Assembly: GCA_030152265.1 (NCBI GenBank)
Contig: JASLHQ010000211.1
Location: 1-6,233, forward strand
Source of the DNA: Savagea sp.
GTDB lineage: Bacteria; Bacillota; Bacilli; Bacillales_A; Planococcaceae
Length of the DNA: 6,233 nucleotides
Direction of reading: 5' to 3'
Shown: one piece after another, positions 1 to 5,353 of the stretch
Numbering within the stretch: position 1 is the first letter of the stretch
Layout: the number at the start of each line of letters is the position of its first letter
Notes under the pieces: generated by a model
Database searches by the model: none
What the model saw: only the letters and a program-made list of their open reading frames with translations
Told to the model about the DNA's origin: nothing
Program-made: the position numbers and the translations under genes

Positions 1-397
1 CTTCATCTTGAATGAATGAAATGGGCTCTCCATTATACTCATATCCACCATGAATAAGTGCGACTTCTGGCTGGAGCGCTTCAACTAAATCTTTCGGCCA
101 ACCGAGAAACGGAGGAATCGTCGTTCCAGACGGCAATGAAAGTCTGACAACGCCTACACGATTTAATTGTTTTCTTTCAACAATCGCATTCGTACAATGT
201 GTCGTTCCTAATGTGGCAATTTTAATATCTTGTAAACGAACACCAGGATGAGAAGCAAATTGTTGAATGATCGTTTGAATTCCTGTAAAAACATCATCAG
301 TCGTCGGTGTTTTCATACTCGTAATCACTCTGTACGCTTCATCCATTAAAACTCCATCGGTATTCGTTCCCCCGACATCTATTCCTAATCGAATCAT
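1..397 (-). CDS. Hydantoinase/oxoprolinase family protein, N-terminal 132 residues (cut by window edge)
   Basis: This is the start of a hydantoinase A / 5-oxoprolinase-type protein, a family that opens cyclic amides such as hydantoins or 5-oxoproline using ATP. The first 132 codons are visible; the rest lies off the left edge. The N-terminus has the family's ASKHA-like nucleotide-binding loop, LGIDVGGTNTDGVLMD (residues 4-19), and the second conserved block GTTHCTNAIVERK (64-76), followed by RVGVVRL (80-86). The ATG is fixed by an excellent AGGAGGAG ribosome site five bases upstream (403-410). It overlaps the upstream DUF917 stop in the sequence ATGA, so translation is probably coupled. Pairing with a DUF917 gene is a recurrent arrangement in bacteria, and the two probably act in one pathway on a hydantoin-like ring. 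Family assignment is firm; substrate is unknown. Confidence 0.93.
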   Translation of the reverse strand, partial: MIRLGIDVGGTNTDGVLMDEAYRVITSMKTPTTDDVFTGIQTIIQQFASHPGVRLQDIKIATLGTTHCTNAIVERKQLNRVGVVRLSLPSGTTIPPFLGWPKDLVEALQPEVALIHGGYEYNGEPISFIQDE

Positions 398-1482
398 GAT
401 AACTCCTCCTCATGCAATTGTTCTAACGGAACATAATCTATATCATATTTAAAATAACGCGGACCTGCCGTTTCAATGCCGATCGACGTACGCCATTTTT
501 CATGAGCAGGAAAAGCGACAATTATGACGCGCGCCCCGTATCGCAGTCCTTCTGTCGTAATTGGCATTCCGGTTTCTTCATCCAAGACGGCAATTAAATC
601 AGGAGTTAATGCGACAGGACGGCCATCCCGTTTTGCGATTAAATGTTCGTTTTGGAAATATAATATACATTCACTATGCTCATCTTCATCCATTCCGGTA
701 AAATGAGCTTCTCCTCTCGTGAAGCCTCCTTGAATACCACGTTTAATGAGTTGTGCTTTTCCTTTAAAAAGTAAACGCCCTTTTAAAAGTTGCAACATTT
801 TTTCAATCGGATGAATCGCTTCTGTCCTTTTTTCTAGCAACTCTCCAATTTTCTGCGCTAACGTTAACGTATTCGGAATGACACTTTTTTTCGCTTGTTT
901 TCCATCTACGCCGTAATCACTCACAATAGTAGAGCCTCCCATTGCTACCGTTACTTGTCGGGACAGTTTTTCACTCCATAATCCATTGACAGGTCGAATC
1001 GTCACATGATTTCCTTGTTCATCAGCCATTGTGACAAGTTCTGGCTTCAATCCATCCAAATGGAAGCTTACCATTTGTGCTTCTGGGAAGGCGCGCCCCA
1101 TCGCATCTCCATCTAAAATGGGCAACCCTGTCATCGCAGCCACTGCTACAGGAATAAGCGAATTGACACCACCTACTTCAATCGGCATAATGACCGTCAC
1201 TTTTTTTCCAATTGCTTCTTCATACGCTTTTAACGGATTCACTAATTGTTCGAATGATGGTATTTTTTCAACGAGTACACTCGGTGCACCCATGCCTGAA
1301 ACAGGTAGTACAAAATCGGCATCTCGTAATTCATCTACACCGATAACTTTGACAGGTCCGTATTTTTCAATTGCCCCTAACGCCATCATCTTTCCAATGA
1401 ACGGATCTCCACCTCCACCTGTTCCTAGCACTGCCGCCCCTATTGCAATATGTTCAATATCATTTTCCGTTAACCATCTCAT
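394..1482 (-). CDS. DUF917 family protein (S-methyl-thiohydantoin desulfurase family)
   Basis: This 362-residue protein has the full length usual for DUF917, a family I recall being renamed after S-methyl-thiohydantoin desulfurase, an enzyme of (S-methyl-)ergothioneine breakdown. Visible family blocks are the glycine-rich AVLGTGGGGDPFIGK (17-31), PIEVGGVNSLIP (100-111), GLPILDGDAMGRAFPE (119-134), a central MGGST (181-185), and the C-terminal PDLIAVLDEETGMPITT (294-310) and AGPRYFKYDIDYVPLE (339-354). No signal peptide or membrane segment is seen, so it should be cytosolic. Its ATG is the first possible start after an in-frame TGA at 1486-1488, with GGAGGG at 1493-1498 ten bases upstream. It overlaps the permease by 23 bp and the hydantoinase gene by 4 bp. 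Membership in the family is near certain. Desulfurase activity is only one possibility, since most members are uncharacterised and hydantoin-type or other heterocyclic substrates are equally plausible. Confidence 0.93.
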   Translation of the reverse strand: MRWLTENDIEHIAIGAAVLGTGGGGDPFIGKMMALGAIEKYGPVKVIGVDELRDADFVLPVSGMGAPSVLVEKIPSFEQLVNPLKAYEEAIGKKVTVIMPIEVGGVNSLIPVAVAAMTGLPILDGDAMGRAFPEAQMVSFHLDGLKPELVTMADEQGNHVTIRPVNGLWSEKLSRQVTVAMGGSTIVSDYGVDGKQAKKSVIPNTLTLAQKIGELLEKRTEAIHPIEKMLQLLKGRLLFKGKAQLIKRGIQGGFTRGEAHFTGMDEDEHSECILYFQNEHLIAKRDGRPVALTPDLIAVLDEETGMPITTEGLRYGARVIIVAFPAHEKWRTSIGIETAGPRYFKYDIDYVPLEQLHEEELS

Positions 1483-2752
1483 CTGTCATACGCCCTCCAT
1501 CTTTCTTTTGTATTTGAATAAATAACGTTTGTGCTAAAAATGCAACAATAAAACTATCTAAAGAAGATATCGATGTAATCGTAAATAACTCCAAACCGAT
1601 CGGTGCTTCCATCGTCAACCAACTCACTACTGAACCAATCCCCCATGCGAGAAGTGGTAATTTCCGATAAGAAACGACATATTTTTCATGAAATGTCGAT
1701 CGTTTTCCAACATAAAAACTTGCGGTATACACTCCACCAATCGGTGCAATGAACATTGTCATCACGGTCAAAAAGTCGATAAAATGACCGTAAATTCCTA
1801 AAACTGCTAACAACGTCCCTATTGACCCTGCGAAAATTGTTAATGTTGATTTTTTAATATTCGGAAATATTACGGAAAGACCGAGCCCTGAAGAATAGGC
1901 ATTACTCGTATTCGTCGTCCATTGTGCTAAAATTAACACTAAAATTCCCGGAACACCTAATCCAACAGCCATCATAATCGTCGTTAAACTACTTTCATCC
2001 ATGACTCGAGATAAAATAATCGCCATTGTAATCATAAACGTATTTCCAAAGAAAAATCCGAAAAATGATGCGAGTATCGCGTCTTTCGGTGTACGTGCCC
2101 AACGCGACACATCAGGAGAAATCACCGCCCCTACAACAAAAATACTAATGACTAACGAAATCGCCATACCGATGGAAAATACATTTTCCACAGGCGATGA
2201 TAATGCACCCACCCCATTCATACGAACAGCTAAAATAACTGCTAACATGACGAGCGCTAATAAAAGCGGAACACTCCATACACTTAAACGTTCAATCGCT
2301 TGATATCCTATAACAGCGGTTGTCATCATCAACACTCCGCCGATTAAAGATAATAACCAAAGAGGAGGTGTGACACCGAATGTCTCAATCATTGTTACTT
2401 GAGCGTTTTCAGCGAAAAATCCCGTCTGTACCCCGAACCATCCCATCAATGATATTGCTAAAAATAAAGAAACAATTTTTGCACCATGCGCACCGAATGT
2501 GAAACGGGAAATCATTGAGGTCGATAAACCGGTTACCGCACCGACATATGCGCAAAATGCTGCTAAAATTCCAAGCAAAATCGAACCAATTACAACTGAA
2601 AATAAAGCATCTCGAAAACTCATCCCACTCCCCAGCTCTGCTCCGAAAAGCATTGCTGATAAATCAATTCCTACCGCAATCCATACAAAACTGATAGAAA
2701 CCCACCATTTCCGTTCACTTTGCGGTACAACTTCCCTTGCATAATCATTCAT
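1460..2752 (-). CDS. NCS1-family permease, cytosine permease (CodB)-like
   Basis: This 430-residue integral membrane protein is of the nucleobase:cation symporter-1 family, which imports cytosine, purines, allantoin, hydantoins and related rings with H+ or Na+. Length and pattern match CodB-type permeases, with about twelve hydrophobic segments between residues 18 and 413. Recognisable family spots are the first helix region followed by FGAELGSGMSF (36-46), SRFTFGAHGA (82-91), SPDVSRWARTPKDA (212-225), and WTTNTSNAYSSGLGLS (278-293). The ATG follows GAGGGG (2759-2764) at six bases, and that ribosome site overlaps the tetR stop codon ten bases upstream. Placed between a TetR regulator and two putative ring-degrading enzymes, it most likely imports the operon's substrate. 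Family is confident. The specific ligand cannot be deduced, and a cytosine label would over-reach because no cytosine deaminase is present. Confidence 0.92.
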   Translation of the reverse strand: MNDYAREVVPQSERKWWVSISFVWIAVGIDLSAMLFGAELGSGMSFRDALFSVVIGSILLGILAAFCAYVGAVTGLSTSMISRFTFGAHGAKIVSLFLAISLMGWFGVQTGFFAENAQVTMIETFGVTPPLWLLSLIGGVLMMTTAVIGYQAIERLSVWSVPLLLALVMLAVILAVRMNGVGALSSPVENVFSIGMAISLVISIFVVGAVISPDVSRWARTPKDAILASFFGFFFGNTFMITMAIILSRVMDESSLTTIMMAVGLGVPGILVLILAQWTTNTSNAYSSGLGLSVIFPNIKKSTLTIFAGSIGTLLAVLGIYGHFIDFLTVMTMFIAPIGGVYTASFYVGKRSTFHEKYVVSYRKLPLLAWGIGSVVSWLTMEAPIGLELFTITSISSLDSFIVAFLAQTLFIQIQKKDGGRMTDEMVNGK

Positions 2753-2762
2753 CTTAATCCCC

Positions 2763-3344
2763 TCAATCTTGTAATTGTTTCAAATAAAATAATATAAAAC
2801 GAACAGCTACATCCGTCTGCTTTTCAATCTTTGCATCATCATAAAAATTTAACTCCCAAAATAATCCGTCCATTTGTAAAACGATCAATTGACTGAGCGT
2901 TTCACAATCTTCGGGACTTAATCGTTCTTCTGTCAAAATAGAAGATAAGGTCGATGTTAACCATTGATCGAACGATTTCATATGATTCGCTAAAATCGAT
3001 TTAGCCATTACAGGAGGGGCGGTTACTAAAGCGATGTAAGCCCTCGTTTCGACTGCATGCTTTCGATGATAATGGGAAACAGATGATACTAACGTTCTTA
3101 TAATTGTTTCAATACTTAATCTTTCTTTCATTACTTGATCCATCTTGTACCGAACGTAATTAAAATGATCCATTAATACGTGTTGAAATAATTCTTGAAA
3201 AAGTGCTTCTTTATTTTTAAAGAAGAAATAAATAGAAGCTGCTTTAATGTCAGCGCCTTTCGCAATTTTAGCCATAGAAGCCCCATGATATCCTTCTTGG
3301 GCATATAATTGTAAAGCGGATTTTAAAATTTTATCTTTTGTCAT
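2763..3344 (-). CDS. TetR/AcrR-family transcriptional regulator, probable local repressor
   Basis: This 193-residue protein is of normal TetR-family length. Residues 1-50 carry the classic DNA-binding domain: helix 1 around KILKSALQLYAQEGYHGAS (5-23), then the helix-turn-helix MAKIAKGADIKAASIYFFFKNKEALF (24-49). The remaining residues (about 55-193) are helical and divergent, as expected for a ligand-binding and dimerisation domain. The gene is first in the minus-strand operon, 10 bp before the permease. Its upstream region contains a strong promoter and a perfect 18-bp palindrome that overlaps the start of transcription and touches its own ribosome site AGGTGG (3352-3357). This supports negative autoregulation and control of the whole operon, relieved by the imported compound or a breakdown product. 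That regulatory model is inference; the family call is firm. Confidence 0.94.
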   Translation of the reverse strand: MTKDKILKSALQLYAQEGYHGASMAKIAKGADIKAASIYFFFKNKEALFQELFQHVLMDHFNYVRYKMDQVMKERLSIETIIRTLVSSVSHYHRKHAVETRAYIALVTAPPVMAKSILANHMKSFDQWLTSTLSSILTEERLSPEDCETLSQLIVLQMDGLFWELNFYDDAKIEKQTDVAVRFILFYLKQLQD

Positions 3345-3353
3345 AGTTTCACC

Positions 3354-3371
3354 ACCTAACGAGCGTTAGGT
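3354..3371. promoter_or_regulatory. Probable TetR operator, perfect 8-2-8 inverted repeat
   Basis: The sequence is ACCTAACG, a two-base centre AG, then CGTTAGGT, with perfectly complementary arms. It lies three bases downstream of the -10 box, covers the predicted transcription start near 3368 and reaches into the tetR ribosome site. Size, symmetry and position are typical for a homodimeric TetR repressor. I saw no second copy in the window. Confidence 0.8.
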
Positions 3372-3374
3372 AAA

Positions 3375-3403
3375 ACTATACCACTACCCAAATATTCTGA
3401 CAA
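3375..3403 (-). promoter_or_regulatory. Sigma-A-type promoter of the tetR-permease-DUF917-hydantoinase operon
   Basis: On the minus strand there is a -35 box TTGTCA (3398-3403), a 17-bp spacer, and a -10 box TATAGT (3375-3380) preceded by an extended TGG. Both boxes differ by one base from consensus and the spacing is optimal. The predicted start near 3368 lies inside the palindrome and gives a leader of only about 24 bases. AT-rich DNA directly upstream (3404-3440) could act as an UP element. Confidence 0.8.
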
Positions 3404-3410
3404 GTCTTTC

Positions 3411-3437
3411 TTTTATAAAAGTTGTATTTTTATAAAA
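3411..3437. repeat. Two copies of the palindrome TTTTATAAAA in the divergent intergenic region
   Basis: Identical ten-base palindromes occupy 3411-3420 and 3428-3437, starting 17 bp apart. The first extends to a 12-bp palindrome, CTTTTATAAAAG (3410-3421). They sit just upstream of the operon's -35 box on the minus strand, where an UP element or a second regulator could bind. Being pure A/T, they may also be simple composition, so function is uncertain. Confidence 0.4.
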
Positions 3438-3520
3438 CGTTATGCATTGAAAAACTTGTTTTCTTTAACATTCCATTTACGTATCGATTATTTATCTTCG
3501 TTTAGAAATACAATAAAAGC

Positions 3521-3549
3521 TTGAAACTCTCATTCTCCTCTCTCATAAT
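3521..3549 (+). promoter_or_regulatory. Possible sigma-A promoter for the small membrane protein gene
   Basis: The boxes are TTGAAA (3521-3526) and CATAAT (3544-3549), separated by 17 bp. Fit to consensus is good, but the predicted start near 3556 falls immediately before the ribosome site AGGAGGGGG (3558-3566). The leader would therefore be very short. A more upstream promoter in this AT-rich region cannot be excluded. Confidence 0.4.
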
Positions 3550-3570
3550 AAAAGTATAGGAGGGGGTTTC

Positions 3571-3987
3571 ATGTGGTGGGGAATCGCTCTTTTTTGGATC
3601 GTTCTTTTCATCTTGATTCGAAAAAGTCACAAACGACGAGAAGCAGTGGAACGTGCATATTATAAACAAGTGAAACTCATTTGGCTGTATGCAGGAGCAG
3701 CAGAAGGTCTAGCATTGATTGAAGAAGCGAAACGAGTCGCGAAACGAGAATGGTATGTACGTGTGAAAATAGAAGGACAATCATTTGAATTTAGCGTCAC
3801 TTTTCCAAAACGTGCGAGCCAATCTTTACGTGTCGGTGAGGAGTTACCGATTTTATACAATTACACGCATCGCGAGGCCGTCCTTCATCCGATGTATTAC
3901 GAATGGTTAAAAGGAGACGACGTACTGAATCATTACGATGTCGGTGTCATTTCTCAATATATTCAACAACAAAACGTCTCAAACTAA
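3571..3987 (+). CDS. Small membrane-anchored protein of unknown function (138 aa)
   Basis: I do not recognise this protein as a named gene. It begins with one hydrophobic helix (residues 1-16, rich in W, I, L and F) followed at once by a basic cluster RKSHKRR (17-23). This predicts an N-terminal membrane anchor with the rest on the cytoplasmic side. A helical stretch follows (about 24-58), then a probable beta-rich segment (62-106) with VRVKIEGQSFEFSVTFP, a VGEELPILYN turn and REAVLHP. That last pattern loosely recalls DUF3592-type domains, but the match is too weak to name. The start is secure because AGGAGGGGG ends four bases before the ATG. The gene stands alone: its upstream neighbour is divergent and its stop codon lies inside a terminator hairpin, so it is probably monocistronic. 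Confidence 0.82.
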   Translation: MWWGIALFWIVLFILIRKSHKRREAVERAYYKQVKLIWLYAGAAEGLALIEEAKRVAKREWYVRVKIEGQSFEFSVTFPKRASQSLRVGEELPILYNYTHREAVLHPMYYEWLKGDDVLNHYDVGVISQYIQQQNVSN

Positions 3988-4009
3988 ATATTTGTTTGTG
4001 GCGTTTTTT
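3971..4009 (+). terminator. Rho-independent terminator overlapping the stop codon of the small membrane protein gene
   Basis: Arms 3972-3984 and 3994-4006 pair at 12 of 13 positions, with one G-T wobble and one T-T mismatch. The loop is nine bases, and a run of six T follows (4004-4009). The stop codon TAA (3985-3987) forms the start of the loop, so the upstream arm is coding sequence. It separates this gene from the symporter downstream. Confidence 0.75.
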
Positions 4010-4029
4010 AGTAGATAAGGGAGTTACTA

Positions 4030-4058
4030 TTTTCAAACATACTTTAATATGGTAAAGT
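4030..4058 (+). promoter_or_regulatory. Possible extended -10 promoter of the symporter gene
   Basis: A -10 box TAAAGT (4053-4058) with an extended TGG (4050-4052) lies 17 bp from a weak -35 box TTTTCA (4030-4035). It sits just after the preceding terminator, where a promoter for the symporter is required. The predicted start is near 4065, at the edge of a leader hairpin. Confidence 0.5.
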
Positions 4059-4065
4059 AAAGAGG

Positions 4066-4090
4066 TTTCCATTAACAAAATGTTTGGAAA
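4066..4090 (+). promoter_or_regulatory. Leader hairpin or dyad upstream of the symporter gene
   Basis: TTTCCA (4066-4071) pairs with TGGAAA (4085-4090), and the inner AACA (4074-4077) pairs with TGTT (4081-4084) around an AAA loop. This leaves a two-base TT bulge on one side. The structure would sit at the very 5' end of the transcript and end seven bases before the ribosome site AGGGAG (4097-4102). It could be a DNA operator, an mRNA-stabilising stem or a control on translation. No T-run follows, so it is not a terminator. Confidence 0.4.
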
Positions 4091-4110
4091 ATAGAGAGGG
4101 AGTTTTGCAC

Positions 4111-5301
4111 ATGAAAGTGAAAATCGGGTTAGTCTGGCGCATTATTATCGCCATCGCACTAGCCGTCCTATTCGGTACGTTTTTACCGAGTCTGCATGAA
4201 GGGTTCACAGAAGGATTCGTCCGATTTTTTGCGACATTTAACTTATTATTCGGCAGTTTCTTAGACTTTGTCGTACCATTAATTATTATTGCATTTATTA
4301 CACCAGGTATTGCTAATTTAGGGAAAGGTGCTGGAAAATTACTCGGCTTATCGACTGTAACGGCTTATATTTCTACCATTATTGCTGGACTTTTAGCGTA
4401 TGTCGTTGCATCGAACTTACTTCCGAACTTCATCGGAGGAATTGAAGGTGAGTCGATTTTAAGCGCTGGACGCGATCCGTTGGAAAGCTTCCTAGACATT
4501 GAAATCGCACCGATTATGGGCGTTATGTCTGCATTATTGCTCGCATTTATTCTCGGTATCGGAATGGCTTCCATCAATAGTAAAGCGATGCTCGCTGTAT
4601 TTAATGAGTTTAACGCTTTAATTGAAAAAGTCATTACGTATGCGATCATTCCTTTATTACCGTTCCATATTTTCGGTATTTTCCTCAACATGACATTCGC
4701 AGGAAAAACAGGGAAAATTTTAGCGGTATTCGCTGGCGTATTCGTCATGATTATCGTTTTACACTTCGTCATGTTAACGTTGCAATATACTGTAGCGGGT
4801 TCTTTACATAAGAAAAATCCATTCGGTTTATTGAAAACGATGATGCCTGCGTACATGACAGCAGTTGGAACACAGTCGTCGGCAGCGACGATTCCCGTCA
4901 CATTGCGTCAAGCGAAACAAACAGGAGCGTCAGACCGTGTCGTAAACTTTACGGTTCCGCTTTTCGCTACGATTCATTTATCGGGAAGTATGATTACGCT
5001 CGTTTCTTGTTCAATCGGTGTGTTATTAATGACAGGAATGCCGATTGAATTTGCAAGCTATGCGAAATTTATTTTCGTATTAGGGATCGCAATGATTGCA
5101 GCGCCAGGCGTGCCAGGTGGTGCGGTAATGGCAGCGGTCGGATTTTTAACGTCGATGCTCGGCTTCGATGAGTCGATGATTGCGTTAATGATCGCGTTAT
5201 ACTTAGCACAAGATAGCTTCGGAACAGCGACAAACGTTACAGGCGACGGTGCTCTCGCACTAATCGTCGATCGTTTCTCCAAAAATACATCCGCTTCTTA
5301 A
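4111..5301 (+). CDS. SDF-family (dicarboxylate/amino acid:cation) symporter, divergent substrate site
   Basis: This 396-residue multi-spanning membrane protein has the fold signatures of the glutamate-transporter (GltPh/EAAT) family: HP1 loop with GTQSSAATIPVT (253-264), the TM7 region (283-300), HP2 with APGVPGGAV (331-339), and TM8 with QDSFGTATNVTGD (367-379). By my alignment to GltPh, several ligand residues are altered. The TM7 NMDGT motif reads HLSGS (289-293), the TM8 arginine that holds the acidic side chain is Gly371, and the HP1 arginine is Gln255. Asp368, Thr372, Asn375 and Asp379 remain. It probably carries a neutral or otherwise different organic substrate, with changed sodium coupling. 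I chose ATG 4111, preceded by AGGGAG at eight bases, over an in-frame TTG at 4084 that lies inside the leader hairpin and has no ribosome site. The gene appears monocistronic between two terminators. Confidence 0.92.
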   Translation: MKVKIGLVWRIIIAIALAVLFGTFLPSLHEGFTEGFVRFFATFNLLFGSFLDFVVPLIIIAFITPGIANLGKGAGKLLGLSTVTAYISTIIAGLLAYVVASNLLPNFIGGIEGESILSAGRDPLESFLDIEIAPIMGVMSALLLAFILGIGMASINSKAMLAVFNEFNALIEKVITYAIIPLLPFHIFGIFLNMTFAGKTGKILAVFAGVFVMIIVLHFVMLTLQYTVAGSLHKKNPFGLLKTMMPAYMTAVGTQSSAATIPVTLRQAKQTGASDRVVNFTVPLFATIHLSGSMITLVSCSIGVLLMTGMPIEFASYAKFIFVLGIAMIAAPGVPGGAVMAAVGFLTSMLGFDESMIALMIALYLAQDSFGTATNVTGDGALALIVDRFSKNTSAS

Positions 5302-5304
5302 CTG

Positions 5305-5353
5305 AAAAACGTCCATCATGTATAGCTCAAGCTAGCATGATGGACGTTTTTTT
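5305..5353. terminator. Strong bidirectional Rho-independent terminator between convergent genes
   Basis: A perfect 16-bp stem (5305-5320 with 5336-5351) carries an inner TAGC/GCTA extension around a TCAA loop. The plus strand ends in seven T (5347-5353). On the minus strand the stem is flanked by five T, so it can stop transcription from both directions. It begins three bases after the symporter stop, and its T-run overlaps the stop codon of the convergent GTPase gene. Confidence 0.92.

Noticed and set aside
1031..1525. A 164-codon plus-strand open frame opposite the DUF917 gene
   Set aside because: It is antisense to a gene with clear family motifs, its translation is Ser/Thr/Pro-rich with no domain, and it has no ribosome site. 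It is a shadow frame.
1460..2752. Naming the permease codB (cytosine permease)
   Set aside because: No cytosine deaminase is present, and NCS1 members of this type carry many different ring compounds. The neighbours point to a hydantoin-like substrate.
3441..3520. Weak inverted repeat GAAAA/TTTTC and scattered promoter-like hexamers between the divergent genes
   Set aside because: The arms are only five A/T-rich pairs and the box spacings are poor. Nothing else supports a feature in this stretch.
4084..4110. Upstream in-frame TTG start adding nine residues to the symporter
   Set aside because: It has no ribosome site, lies in the leader hairpin, and the added residues are charged. ATG 4111 has a suitable AGGGAG and begins a typical symporter N-terminus.
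4365..4901. A 178-codon minus-strand open frame opposite the symporter gene
   Set aside because: It mirrors the symporter coding strand, shows no recognisable family and has no start signals. The plus-strand protein carries the conserved motifs.
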